Assembly: GCA_001898505.1 (NCBI GenBank)
Contig: MKTZ01000011.1
Span: forward strand, 434,001 to 498,000
Length of the DNA stretch: 64,000 nt
Direction: 5' to 3'
Source: Sphingobacteriales bacterium 50-39
Lineage (GTDB): Bacteria > Bacteroidota > Bacteroidia > Chitinophagales > Chitinophagaceae
Each line of letters begins with the position of its first letter. The first letter of the stretch is position 1. This document shows positions 26,116 through 35,371 of this stretch, piece by piece. Both the position numbers and the translations under genes were made by a program. The notes beneath the pieces are model-generated. The model saw only the letters and a list, made by a program, of their open reading frames with translations, was not told where the DNA came from and searched no databases.

Positions 26116-26841
26116 ATGACAGAGTTTCGTCCAAGGGGCTTTTTTCACATACCGCCGGTAATAAAAAACATAATCATTATCAACGTGCTGGTCTTTTTGG
26201 CTCAGCAGACGATGGGTCCGAGAATAGAACAAGAGATCCTTAACAGATTTGCTCTGCATGATGTCAGCTCTTATTTTTTCGCTCCCCACCAGTTGATAAC
26301 CTACTTATTTCTTCATGGCAGCTGGCCGCATGTGCTGATGAATATGTTCGTTTTGTGGATGTTCGGGTCCATTTTGGAGGATTACTGGGGGCCGAAACGA
26401 TTTCTTATTTTTTATGTCGTTTGTGGTATTGGCGCCGCAGTTGCACAGCTGACGGTGCAGCATATGGAGTTGGCGGATATCTGGCGGCAGATACATAGCA
26501 TGCCATTGTCGAGTGACGATAGAGAAATATTGGAGAGTCCTGGGGCAACGATAGGAGGTTACGCCATCAACGCCCCCACCCTCGGCGCATCGGGTGCCGT
26601 ATTTGGCTGTATGGCTGCCTTTGGTTATTTATTCCCCAATAACGAGCTGTTGATCATTCCTATCCCCTTCCCGATAAAGGCCAAATGGTTTGTGCTGGGA
26701 TATGCCGCCATCGAGCTGTTCGCGGGCATCGAGCCTACAGCAAGCGACAATGTGGCACACTGGGCCCACTTGGGCGGGGGGCTCGTAGGATTGTTGCTGG
26801 TCATTTACTGGAACAGGAGCAATAGACGGAATTTTTATTAA
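26116..26841 (+). CDS. rhomboid intramembrane serine protease
   Basis: 241 residues with six membrane segments. Conserved elements are 'HGSWPHVLMNMFVLWMFG' (oxyanion His/Asn), catalytic Ser159 in 'GASGAVFG' and catalytic His218 in 'WAHLGGG'. It cleaves membrane proteins within the inner membrane; the substrate is unknown. The insert at about 105-150 between helices is longer than in GlpG. The next gene encodes a rhomboid-like protein without these residues, so the two may act together. Confidence 0.93.
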   Translation: MTEFRPRGFFHIPPVIKNIIIINVLVFLAQQTMGPRIEQEILNRFALHDVSSYFFAPHQLITYLFLHGSWPHVLMNMFVLWMFGSILEDYWGPKRFLIFYVVCGIGAAVAQLTVQHMELADIWRQIHSMPLSSDDREILESPGATIGGYAINAPTLGASGAVFGCMAAFGYLFPNNELLIIPIPFPIKAKWFVLGYAAIELFAGIEPTASDNVAHWAHLGGGLVGLLLVIYWNRSNRRNFY

Positions 26842-26848
26842 ATCTTAA

Positions 26849-26865
26849 ATGAACCACCGATTCGT
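26849..26865. repeat. dispersed two-hairpin element, copy 3 (imperfect)
   Basis: ATGAACC ... GATTCGT around ACC, with two mismatched pairs relative to copies 1 and 2, followed by CGGA/TCCG about 12 bases on. It lies between the two rhomboid genes. Confidence 0.4.
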
Positions 26866-26936
26866 CGTGCCATAGAACGGACCTTTTCCGAACATAAAAC
26901 CTCAGACAGCTGTTGTAATTTCATATCATCAATTGT

Positions 26937-27866
26937 ATGCGAGTAATGGAAGATAGCTATAGAAAAAAGATGATGCTTGGGCAGGATGGGAATGCATTGG
27001 TGCAGCTCGTCGTTATCAATGCGGTGCTCTTCATTGTCCTGAAATTCATCTATCTTATCTATAACCTGAATCCCGGCGGTACGCAGCTTTTTCTCAGTAA
27101 GATCTTCTCCTGGTTTGCTCTCCCAGCCGGCTTTGACAAGCTGCTGTCGCGTCCCTGGACTGTCCTGAGCTATATGTTCTCCGAATGGGACGTCTTCCGA
27201 TTCATCGGCAATATGGTGTGGCTCTGGGGTTTTGGCTATGTCCTACAGGACCTTATGGGCAATCGTAAGCTGGTGCCGCTGTACCTGTATGGCGGGGTGG
27301 TGGCCGCGGCTTTTTATATAGTGTCCTATTCCCTTTTCCCGGGGCTGAAGGCAGGAGTTGCCGCGGTGAGCCTGTCGGGGGCCAACGCTTCGGTGATGGC
27401 CATAGCCATTGCTACGACCACCCTGGCGCCGGACTATCGCATCTTCCCTATGATCAATGGCGGCATACCGCTGTGGATATTCACTCTGATCTATGTCATC
27501 ATTGATTTTGGTACGGGCATACGGCATGGAGATTATGGCCTGTATATCGCCAATCTTTCCGGCGCGGCCACGGGCTTTTTCTTTGTATTACTGATGCGCA
27601 GGGGTCTTGACGGGAGTATCTGGATGAACCGGGTCTTCGATTGGTGCAATGACCTTTTCAACCCCAATAAGAAACATAAAATAAAGCATCGCAAAGAAGA
27701 ATTTTACTATAAGGTCTCCGGCACCCAACCCTATAAAAGGATACCCAATATCACTCAGCAGCGCATCGACGAGATCCTGGATAAGATCAATCAACAAGGC
27801 TACCGTTTTCTCACCGACGAGGAAAAAGACATCCTCAAACGGGCAGCAGACGAAGAAGATTTGTAA
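26937..27866 (+). CDS. catalytically inactive rhomboid-like membrane protein
   Basis: 309 residues, about six membrane segments, then a soluble tail of about 70 residues ('IPNITQQRIDEILDKINQQG') typical of Bacteroidota rhomboids. The position of the catalytic Ser motif reads 'LSGANASV', aligning Asn150 with the Ser of 'GASGAV'. The His motif reads 'YIANLSGAATG', aligning Asn206 with the His of 'AHLGG'. Both catalytic residues are therefore missing, though the fold signature 'GNMVWLWGFG' remains. Probably an iRhom-like pseudoprotease that binds rather than cuts. Start 26937 chosen; ATG 26946 is possible. Confidence 0.82.
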   Translation: MRVMEDSYRKKMMLGQDGNALVQLVVINAVLFIVLKFIYLIYNLNPGGTQLFLSKIFSWFALPAGFDKLLSRPWTVLSYMFSEWDVFRFIGNMVWLWGFGYVLQDLMGNRKLVPLYLYGGVVAAAFYIVSYSLFPGLKAGVAAVSLSGANASVMAIAIATTTLAPDYRIFPMINGGIPLWIFTLIYVIIDFGTGIRHGDYGLYIANLSGAATGFFFVLLMRRGLDGSIWMNRVFDWCNDLFNPNKKHKIKHRKEEFYYKVSGTQPYKRIPNITQQRIDEILDKINQQGYRFLTDEEKDILKRAADEEDL

Positions 27867-27878
27867 CTTAGGTCATCC

Positions 27879-29027
27879 ATGGCGACAATTCGAAACTTCT
27901 CCCGCCGCCTGTTCGTCATATCGAATATCGTTGCGGTGACCCTGTTCCTGCTGGCCTGCGCCAATTCTTTTTTGCATCCGGGCCGATGGTGGTTTATTTC
28001 TCTGTTAGGACTGGTTTTCCCATTGTTGCTGCTCCTCGTACTGGCCCTTTTTATCTTTAGTCTTTTTTTCAGATCCTGCCGTCGCTGGTCCCTTTTTTCG
28101 CTGGTGGCCCTGATCCTGGGCTGGCCCAATATTCACGCCTTTTGGGCTTTTCATCCCGGCGAGCATTTTCAACAGGAAAAGCCGCCTAATTCCCTGCGTG
28201 TGCTGACCTGGAATTGCCGCAGCTTCGATGAATTCATTACCAAAAAACGGGGTAGCTCTGGTCACCGCCCCAAAATGCTGGACTTTATCGGTGAGCAGGA
28301 TGCGGATGTTGTCTGCCTCCAGGAGTTCTTCAATGACCGTAAGGGGCAGGATACCAACATCACCTTTATTCGCGACCGGCTCCACTACCCTTATTACTAC
28401 TTTTCCAAGGATTATGGCCATCTGGACGGCATGTATGAGGCTGGGATAGTGATCTTTTCCAGGTATCCTTTTACGGACTCCCTTATCATGCGCTATCCCC
28501 TGCGGAATGGGATGCGTACAACCGAAAGCCTTATTGCGGCCGATATTAAGGTCGGTGGGGACACGATAAGGGTATTTACGACCCATTTACAATCGGTGCT
28601 GTTCAAGTCGAAGGATTTCCATGACATCGAGATCATCAAGAATGTCAATGACAGTATCCTGGCGGCATCCCGCTCCATCGCCAAAAAGCTCAGCTATGCC
28701 TTTCGCCAACGGGGAGACCAGGCCGAACAGGTTCGGGCGCAACTGGATAAAAGTCCCCATCCTGCCATCATATGCGGTGATTTTAATGATGTCCCTAACT
28801 CCTATACCTATTTCACCATCCGTGGCAATTGGAAGGACGCCTATATCTCAAGAGGCTTTGGCATCGGTCGTACTTACGTCCATATATCCCCTACGCTGCG
28901 GATTGACTACATTTTGGCGGACCCCCGTCTACCGGTGCTCCAGTGCCGGAAATTTTCCCTTCCTTACTCAGACCATAATCCGGTGATGGCGGACCTGCAG
29001 TTGCCGGACACGGTCGCGACCCGGTGA
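27879..29027 (+). CDS. membrane-anchored endonuclease/exonuclease/phosphatase family protein
   Basis: 382 residues. Three hydrophobic segments in the first 95 residues anchor it; the EEP domain lies outside or inside depending on topology. Metal and catalytic motifs are 'LTWNCRSFD', 'VVCLQEFF', 'THLQS', 'ICGDFNDVPNS', 'DYILAD' and 'SDHNPV'. The family hydrolyses phosphodiesters of nucleic acids or lipids; substrate unknown. It follows the pseudo-rhomboid by 12 bases and is probably in the same transcript. Confidence 0.9.
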   Translation: MATIRNFSRRLFVISNIVAVTLFLLACANSFLHPGRWWFISLLGLVFPLLLLLVLALFIFSLFFRSCRRWSLFSLVALILGWPNIHAFWAFHPGEHFQQEKPPNSLRVLTWNCRSFDEFITKKRGSSGHRPKMLDFIGEQDADVVCLQEFFNDRKGQDTNITFIRDRLHYPYYYFSKDYGHLDGMYEAGIVIFSRYPFTDSLIMRYPLRNGMRTTESLIAADIKVGGDTIRVFTTHLQSVLFKSKDFHDIEIIKNVNDSILAASRSIAKKLSYAFRQRGDQAEQVRAQLDKSPHPAIICGDFNDVPNSYTYFTIRGNWKDAYISRGFGIGRTYVHISPTLRIDYILADPRLPVLQCRKFSLPYSDHNPVMADLQLPDTVATR

Positions 29028-29208
29028 CCAGAGCGGACACATTGACTATGTACGGGCCAGCCTGCTGCGGGAACGACATCCTCCGTTGGCTGACATGCGA
29101 AGCATTCACCGAGACCTTTGAAAAGACATTAACTACCGAGGTAAATATATTATCTTCGGGGGTTCGGAGACCGACTGCTAAAGAGGCTGCCGGCCCGACA
29201 CAATCGAT

Positions 29209-30705
29209 ATGAGCGCATCAGTACTAAAGGTTTTCAACTCCTATTCGCGAAAGAAAGAAGAGTTTATTCCCATCACACCGGGCCATGTGGGTATGTATGT
29301 CTGTGGACCGACGGTGAGCGGAGAAAGTCATCTGGGTCATGCCCGGCCGTTTATAACCTTTGATTTTATCTATCGGTACCTGCTTCATTTGGGATACAAG
29401 GTGCGCTATGTACGTAATATCACGGATGCGGGTCATTTCGAAGAAGAAGGTCGCGAAGCCGAAGATAAGATCGCAAAGAAGGCGATCATTGAAAAGCTTG
29501 AGCCGATGGAGCTGGTGCAGAAATATACCAATCTTTTTCACTGGGCCATGCATAGGTTCAATAACCTGGACCCCAGCATCGAACCCACCGCCACAGGACA
29601 TATTGTAGAGCAGATCGTCATGATCGAAAAGATCATCGAGGAAGGATACGCGTATGTGGTGAATGGGTCTGTCTACTTTGATGTAAAAAAATATGCCGCC
29701 CACTACCCATATGGTAAGCTCAGCGGAAGGATACTGGACGACCTGCTGGAGACCACTCGTGATCTGGATGGACAGGATGAGAAACGCAACCGGCAGGATT
29801 TTGCCCTTTGGAAAGCGGCGCCGGAAGAACATATCATGCGCTGGAAAAGCCCCTGGGGCGAGGGTTTCCCTGGCTGGCATATAGAGTGCTCGGCCATGAG
29901 TACCAAATACCTGGGTGGTGAGTTCGACATCCATGGAGGTGGGATGGACCTTCAATTCCCGCATCATGAGAGCGAGATCGCGCAGAGCACCATCTGCAAC
30001 AAGCATGTACCGGCACGCTACTGGCTTCATAACAACATGATCACGCTCAATGGGAAAAAGATGGGTAAGAGCTATGGCAACCAGATCATGCTGACACAGA
30101 TGTTCTCGGGTAATCATCCTTTGCTGACGCAGGGGTATTCGCCTATGACCATACGCTTTTTTATCCTGCAGACGCATTACCGCAGCACGCTGGATTTTAG
30201 CAATGAAGCCCTTCAGGCGGCCGAGAAAGGATTGAAGCGATTGTGGGAAGCATACGAGGTGTTGAAAAAGCTGGAACCGGGGACGGGCGCTGGCACGGAT
30301 GCGGAGCTGACGCCCAAGGTGAACAAGCTGCTGGATGAGTTCGATGAGTTCATGAATGACGACTTCAATACGGCCAAGGTGCTGGCGAATATGTTCGAGC
30401 TGACACCGGTGATCAATTCCATCAAGAGCGGGCACATTGCACCGGACGCGCTGTCGGCACCCGTGCTGGAGCGTCTGAAAAAATATTTCCATGTCTATCT
30501 GGAAGACATATTCGGATTGAAGGACGAGAGCGCTGCGGATGATAATAAGCTCACGGGGGTAGTGGATCTCCTGATCGATATTCGCAAGGATGCCCGAAAA
30601 AGGAAGGATTATGCTACTTCGGACAAGATCCGCAACCAGCTGCTTGAGCTGGGGATCGTTCTGAAGGACGAGAAGGATGGGGGGGTGAGCTATAGCTTTA
30701 GCTGA
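29209..30705 (+). CDS. cysS: cysteine--tRNA ligase
   Basis: 498 residues, class I synthetase. '[18 protein letters not shown]' contains the HIGH-like 'HLGH' and the first zinc Cys; '[10 protein letters not shown]' and 'HHESEIAQS' supply further zinc ligands; 'KKMGKSYGN' is the KMSKS loop. The C-terminal helical DALR-type domain ends in '[17 protein letters not shown]'-like sequence. Charges tRNA-Cys in the cytosol. The 180 bases upstream hold only a near-consensus -7 box (TATCTTCG, 29151-29158). The fragment downstream on the other strand is a decayed mnmD. Confidence 0.96.
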   Translation: MSASVLKVFNSYSRKKEEFIPITPGHVGMYVCGPTVSGESHLGHARPFITFDFIYRYLLHLGYKVRYVRNITDAGHFEEEGREAEDKIAKKAIIEKLEPMELVQKYTNLFHWAMHRFNNLDPSIEPTATGHIVEQIVMIEKIIEEGYAYVVNGSVYFDVKKYAAHYPYGKLSGRILDDLLETTRDLDGQDEKRNRQDFALWKAAPEEHIMRWKSPWGEGFPGWHIECSAMSTKYLGGEFDIHGGGMDLQFPHHESEIAQSTICNKHVPARYWLHNNMITLNGKKMGKSYGNQIMLTQMFSGNHPLLTQGYSPMTIRFFILQTHYRSTLDFSNEALQAAEKGLKRLWEAYEVLKKLEPGTGAGTDAELTPKVNKLLDEFDEFMNDDFNTAKVLANMFELTPVINSIKSGHIAPDALSAPVLERLKKYFHVYLEDIFGLKDESAADDNKLTGVVDLLIDIRKDARKRKDYATSDKIRNQLLELGIVLKDEKDGGVSYSFS

Positions 30706-30711
30706 GCCCGG

Positions 30712-31117
30712 ACTATTTCTTTTTTTCCCGGGGGCCAGCTGACGGGACAGGCGCCCGAACGTGGGTGCGCTCCACAGCTCCGGCTGCACTATGGGGTCGA
30801 ATGCATCATAGTAGACCAGCTCTGCTGCCTGCTGCAGCGTACGGCTTCATAGTACACGGGGAGCTGCATGGTCTCCACCTCTGACAGGGTCAGCAATGCA
30901 TTCAGCCCTGTGCCAAGCCCCAGCTCAAAGACCCGCACCGGCTTGTCCGACACATGTCCATCCGGGATATGCCCGCGGGTAGCCAGCGATCCCAAACCCC
31001 TGTCGATATAGATATGCGGGACTCCTGCAGGGCGCCAAAAGTGGAATGATAGGTTACCCCCTCCTGCCATTCGACAGAATGCGATCCATCCCCCGTAACA
31101 ATTATCTTTCGCGACAC
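30712..31117 (-). pseudogene. mnmD: remnant of tRNA methyltransferase MnmD-like gene
   Basis: Three pieces of one protein lie in three frames. From GTG 31117: 'KIIVTGDGSHSVEWQEG' and 'TYHSTFGALQES'. Then, shifted: 'HIYIDRGLG' and 'VRVFELGLGTGLNALLTL', ending 'PVYYEAV'. Then, shifted again: 'LVYYDAFDPIVQPELW' and 'RLSRQLAPG'. This is the order in MnmD, the SAM-dependent methylase that finishes mnm5s2U34 in tRNA. The segment normally between 'YYEA' and 'YYDAF' (some 70-80 residues) is deleted and the C-terminal end is lost into the cysS 3' side. It cannot make a working enzyme. Confidence 0.85.
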
Positions 31118-31159
31118 AAAACAAAAATATAACTTACAGGAATATAATAAGGTAGCCTC

Positions 31160-31789
31160 ATGGACTATCGTACTCATCTGGAAAAGGACAAAAAGCTAAA
31201 GAAACTGATGGCCGGACATGAAGACTTTCACGTCAGCCGGCGGAAGGACATCATATATTATCTGGTTGTCTCCATCATGAGCCAGCAACTATCTTCCAAG
31301 GCGGCCGGCACCATTCACCGGCGATTTCTGGACCTCTACAAGGGGCGTGTTCCTCGACCGGAAGAGATCCTCGCAACTCCCGTGGAGGTATTGCGTGGCG
31401 TGGGGCTCTCCAATGCAAAAGCTTCCTATCTGCACAATGTGGCGCGTTTTGCCCTCGAGCAGGGTTTCGATCACCGCAAACTGCAAAAAATGAATGACGA
31501 GGAGGCGATCGGCTATATCACCCAGATAAAGGGGGTGGGCAGGTGGACAGCGGAAATGCTGCTCATGTTTGCGCTGGGAAGGAAAGATGTGTTCTCTCCC
31601 GATGATATTGGCATACAAAATGCGATGATACATCTCTACAAGCTGGACAATACCGACAAAAAAGCCTTTCGAACAGAGTTATTACGTATTTCACAAGCCT
31701 GGAGTCCCTACAGGACCTATGCCTGTCTGCATTTGTGGCATTGGAAGGACAATAGCCCCTCCGCTAAAAAACCTGCCGGCAAGAAGTAA
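31160..31789 (+). CDS. DNA-3-methyladenine glycosylase II-like (HhH-GPD) protein
   Basis: 209 residues. 'IMSQQLSSKAAGTIHRRF' is the first HhH-GPD helix pair, 'IKGVGRWTAEMLLMFAL' is the helix-hairpin-helix, and 'FSPDDIGIQ' carries the catalytic Asp. It matches the AlkA/MAG subfamily without the N-terminal AlkA domain. It removes alkylated bases from DNA. The Lys-rich tail 'PSAKKPAGKK' is typical of DNA-binding enzymes. It diverges from the mnmD remnant. Confidence 0.9.
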   Translation: MDYRTHLEKDKKLKKLMAGHEDFHVSRRKDIIYYLVVSIMSQQLSSKAAGTIHRRFLDLYKGRVPRPEEILATPVEVLRGVGLSNAKASYLHNVARFALEQGFDHRKLQKMNDEEAIGYITQIKGVGRWTAEMLLMFALGRKDVFSPDDIGIQNAMIHLYKLDNTDKKAFRTELLRISQAWSPYRTYACLHLWHWKDNSPSAKKPAGKK

Positions 31790-31865
31790 ATATCGCCCGG
31801 CAACCAGCTGCAGCATATTCGCGTATCGCTAAAAGCGATCCGACATCTAATTCTTAACCTTTAAA

Positions 31866-32411
31866 ATGTATAATGTGAAAAATCTGAAACTTCTTGTACT
31901 GGCAGCGCTGACAACAGGTTTTTTTATGACCATGAGCTGTAAAAAAGGCGATAGAGGCCCTGCCGGGCCAGCCGGGCCGGATAGTGTAATGTATTCCAAC
32001 TGGATAACCCTTAGCTTCAGCAAGGTATATGACCAGACGACGGGGGACAGCGCCTGGGGTTCAACCGTGACAGCGCCACAGATAACTTCTAAAGTGTTGA
32101 ACACGGGTACGGTTGTCGGGTACCTGCTGTTGAAAGACCCGCTCAGCCAGGATTCCAGCATCGTCAATGCTATCAATTATGTGACGGAGTATTTCACTCC
32201 CGGCTATATAGATATATTTGCAGGTTCTGACTTCAGCGGTATCCCTTACAGATATGTTATCGTCCCCGGAAAGGTAACCATTACGGACAGCAAGGGGAAT
32301 CCGCAGACGTATACGAGCGATCAGATAAAGAAAATGGACTATACCACTATCACCGGATTGTTGAATATACCGGCAAAGGGTAGTGGAAGTAATCAGATAT
32401 CGTTGCCCTGA
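31866..32411 (+). CDS. lipoprotein with short collagen-like motif
   Basis: 181 residues. The lipobox 'MTMSCKKG' places the lipid on Cys25, and 'DRGPAGPAGPDS' follows directly. The mature part is beta-rich and ends 'LNIPAKGSGSNQISLP'. Proteins with 'CKKGDxGPAGPAG' heads are common surface or periplasmic lipoproteins in Bacteroidota; I know no function. Single gene with a strong hairpin overlapping its stop codon. Confidence 0.8.
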   Translation: MYNVKNLKLLVLAALTTGFFMTMSCKKGDRGPAGPAGPDSVMYSNWITLSFSKVYDQTTGDSAWGSTVTAPQITSKVLNTGTVVGYLLLKDPLSQDSSIVNAINYVTEYFTPGYIDIFAGSDFSGIPYRYVIVPGKVTITDSKGNPQTYTSDQIKKMDYTTITGLLNIPAKGSGSNQISLP

Positions 32412-32431
32412 TTGGCCACTGCCAATCAGGG
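32406..32431. terminator. 11-bp hairpin overlapping the lipoprotein stop codon
   Basis: CCCTGATTGGC (32406-32416) and GCCAATCAGGG (32421-32431) around CACT. A T-rich stretch follows only 20 bases later, so it probably ends transcripts from both converging genes. Confidence 0.65.
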
Positions 32432-32453
32432 GAAGGGGCGCTTAGCTCCTTTT

Positions 32454-34631
32454 TTATTTGGCGACGGCTGGCCGAACCAGCTTTAGCTCGTTGATAATAT
32501 TTGACGCGCCTCCCAGCTTGTCGATGCACCATAGTACGTAGCGTATGTCTACGCAGATGGTGCGGTTATAGGTGGCGTCAAAGGCAATCTTATGACTGAG
32601 AGCCTCGTAATTGCCGTCGAATGCCAGGCCGATGAGCTCGCCATTGGCGTTCAGCACGGGTGAACCTGAATTGCCGCCGGTGATATCATTGGTAGTGATA
32701 AAGGCGACGACAAGGTCATTGCGTTGTTTGTCGATGTACTGTCCAAAATCTTTCTTTTTTGCCAGGTCCAGGAGATGCACGGGCAGATCAAACTCATAAT
32801 CACCAGGAACATATTTTTCAAGGACGCCCGTCATCGTGGTGACATAATCGTAATGTACAGCGTCGCGGGGAGTATAGGACTTTACATTCCCATAGGTCAC
32901 GCGCATGGTGAAGGTGGCATCCGGATAGCGGACCTTTTTTGGATCTTTTTCCATGATGCCCTTCAGGTATAGTCTTCCCAGCTCATTGTTCCTGGACTGG
33001 AATTGCTTGTAGAAGGAGGCGTATTTGGTCTGCCAGTTATGTATAAAGGCGCTGAAATGTTTGTACGCCGGATCGGCTTGCAAAACTTCTGCTTCGGGGC
33101 GTGTCATAAAAGCATTCCAGCGGGCATCGTCCAGGAGCATCGTTCCTGAGAAGACCGCGGCGGCATATTTCTGATAAGTGGCATCCTCGTTCAGGGGACC
33201 ATAAGAGGATTGTAGCTCATTGTAAAAACCAATGGGCTGTTGGTTCTTATCGATGTCGTTATAGTACATCCGCGTAATGGAGGCCAGTATATGCTGATCG
33301 GAAGGTTTGTTCTCGTCTTTGAGAAATGCCTTGCGAGCCTCGTCGGCTGCCTGCAGTGTTTTTTTCAGATCGCCTCCGCCAGGGCGTACGAGGGCGTATT
33401 CCACGGCTTGCAGGCTACCGGCCAGGTTTATCAGCGGGCTTGCCAGGATCCCTTCCGAACTAATATATACTCTGTGCCGGCTGTATGGACGCCAGTCGTC
33501 ATAGGCTTTGGCCCAGTCCTTAAAAATACCCTCATACTCGGGTTTGTTGTCGGCCCATTGCAGGAAGGCGGCCTCCTGCGCCTTCTTCTGATCATAGATA
33601 TGATATTTTATCAGCTGTTTGGTCTCGCCGTCATAAAACTTCCAGTAATTGGCGATATTGGCATAGTTGGAGGCTAGCTGTAGCTTGATGGCCGGATCTT
33701 TTTTCATCTCTTCAAACATGTATTTCAGCCGGATGTCCCTGAGTTTGACGAGGGTGGGGTTGTCGATGTCGATCTTTTGTTTGACGCCATAAGAGGTCTC
33801 ATATCTATTCGTACTTCCCGGATAGCCGTAGATCATGGCGTAGTCCCCATCCTTTAGTCCTTTCAAAGATACGGGGAGGAAATATTTGGGTTTGAGGGGG
33901 ACATCGTCTGTCGAATATTCACCTGGCTGACCATCTTTTTTGGCGTATACCCTAAAAATGGAGAAGTCTCCGGTATGGCGGGGCCATTCCCAATTATCTG
34001 TGTCGCCGCCGAACTTGCCTACGCTCTCGGGTGGTGCGCCTACCAGCCGTATATCGCTGTAGCGCTGGTATACAAAGACGAGGAATTGATTGCCTTTGAA
34101 CAAAGGGCTTACTAAACCCCGTATGCTTTTTCCTGTGTCAGCGTAGCGATTGGCAATGGAGACGAGTACGCTCTGCTGTCGGGTGGCCCGATCGTCCCCT
34201 GTAAGGCCTTTAAGGGAATCGTTCACTTCCTTTGTTACGTCTTCGATCTTCAGGAGGAAGTCGGCTGTGAGCCCTTTGGCGGGGATCTCTTCTTGTCTGC
34301 TTTTGGCATAAAATCCGTCATGAAGATAGTTGTGCTCGATGGAGCTGTTAGACGCGATGGCGTCATAGCCGCAATGATGATTGGTAAAGATGAGTCCGTC
34401 GCCGCTTACGATCTCTCCCGTGCAGCCTCTCCCGAAGATAATGATGGCATCCTTCAGCGAGGCTTTGTTGATACTGTAGAGCTGTTCTTTGGTAAGCTTC
34501 AGCCCTTTCTTCACCATATCATTGTACACCTGCTCACCCAGCAGCAGTGGCAGCCACATACCCTCGTCGGCCATGCTGCGCAGCAAAATAGTAGATAGAA
34601 CAATCGTTAGAAGAACTCTTTTAACGTTCAT
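32454..34631 (-). CDS. S46 family dipeptidyl-peptidase, DPP7-like
   Basis: 725 residues from 'MNVKRVLLTIVLSTILLRS'; the open frame extends to 34673, but the signal peptide fixes this start. The catalytic residues are His85 in 'TNHHCGYDAI', an Asp in 'HTGDFSIFR' (about 222) and Ser655 in 'GGNSGSPV'. S46 enzymes release dipeptides from the N termini of peptides in the periplasm. Eighteen residues after the Ser is a Gly ('AFDGN'); from memory DPP7 has Gly and DPP11 Arg here, which favours hydrophobic P1 preference. Single gene. Confidence 0.92.
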   Translation of the reverse strand: MNVKRVLLTIVLSTILLRSMADEGMWLPLLLGEQVYNDMVKKGLKLTKEQLYSINKASLKDAIIIFGRGCTGEIVSGDGLIFTNHHCGYDAIASNSSIEHNYLHDGFYAKSRQEEIPAKGLTADFLLKIEDVTKEVNDSLKGLTGDDRATRQQSVLVSIANRYADTGKSIRGLVSPLFKGNQFLVFVYQRYSDIRLVGAPPESVGKFGGDTDNWEWPRHTGDFSIFRVYAKKDGQPGEYSTDDVPLKPKYFLPVSLKGLKDGDYAMIYGYPGSTNRYETSYGVKQKIDIDNPTLVKLRDIRLKYMFEEMKKDPAIKLQLASNYANIANYWKFYDGETKQLIKYHIYDQKKAQEAAFLQWADNKPEYEGIFKDWAKAYDDWRPYSRHRVYISSEGILASPLINLAGSLQAVEYALVRPGGGDLKKTLQAADEARKAFLKDENKPSDQHILASITRMYYNDIDKNQQPIGFYNELQSSYGPLNEDATYQKYAAAVFSGTMLLDDARWNAFMTRPEAEVLQADPAYKHFSAFIHNWQTKYASFYKQFQSRNNELGRLYLKGIMEKDPKKVRYPDATFTMRVTYGNVKSYTPRDAVHYDYVTTMTGVLEKYVPGDYEFDLPVHLLDLAKKKDFGQYIDKQRNDLVVAFITTNDITGGNSGSPVLNANGELIGLAFDGNYEALSHKIAFDATYNRTICVDIRYVLWCIDKLGGASNIINELKLVRPAVAK

Positions 34632-34730
34632 ATGGATAAATTTTTTCGGGACAAACCTCCGAAAAAATACCAATATGGCCTACGCACCGGCGGGACAATT
34701 TATGAACTGCCCGGAGGGGTTGACAGACGC

Positions 34731-35158
34731 TTATTTAAGCTGGGTGACTACCACGTCCTCGATCACACGGGTATCGATCTCGAAGCTTCGTACGATCTCA
34801 TCCTTGCCGCTGCGGATAATGAAGCTGAGCTTGCTTTTTTCTGTTTGGGCAGGCGGAACTGTTTGTTGAAGAACCTGTCGTGAAAACTGTGCTGGTAGAG
34901 TTCCGAGCCATCCTGATCCCGTACGATGAGGTTGAAAGAGGAGCCCTGGGGGTTGGGGTGGGCGATGTGGAATATGACCTGGTCGTCCTGTATTCCCAGG
35001 TATTTGATGGTGGTGGAATCCTGGGGAGTATCTTGTACTGGGACGGAACCCTGTGCCGGGACGGAATTTTTTGCGTGGATAGGATCCTGTGCATAAACCG
35101 CTGAACTGATCAGTAAGAACAGACCGCTGAAAATGGTGGTGGAGAGTAGCTTCTTCAT
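34731..35158 (-). pseudogene. frameshifted gene for a small secreted protein
   Basis: From ATG 35158 a signal peptide ('MKKLLSTTIFSGLFLLISS') and a beta-rich domain ('HIAHPNPQGSSFNLIVRDQDG', 'FNKQFRLPK') read in one frame. The natural continuation, 'EKSKLSFIIRSGKDEIVRSF' ending 'DVVVTQLK' at 34731, is in the next frame. One missing base near 34840-34850, beside an A-rich run, would restore 'RLPKxEKSKLSF'. The whole resembles a small secreted Bacteroidota family of unknown role. Either a real recent frameshift or a base-calling error; frame 1 alone would end in an unrelated tail. Confidence 0.75.
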
Positions 35159-35371
35159 ATAATGGGTTTTTGATGATGGATCTATTATATGACGGAGCAA
35201 GCGCTGCGGCAATCAATCAGAAAGTTGGCAGCAACTGGGGAGGGGAGGAGTATGATACATTTATAAATGTAAATGTATAAATAGATATTGATCCAGACAA
35301 ACCCGGGGTGTAAACTTTCCGTTAAGAAGAGGACATTGTGCTGTCCGGCATTTACGTTCGGCGAGACCCTG

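Noticed and set aside
29224-30789. 521-codon open frame on the minus strand opposite cysS
   Set aside because: It mirrors cysS codons, has no domain signature, and its only meaningful part (first 25 residues) belongs to the mnmD remnant.
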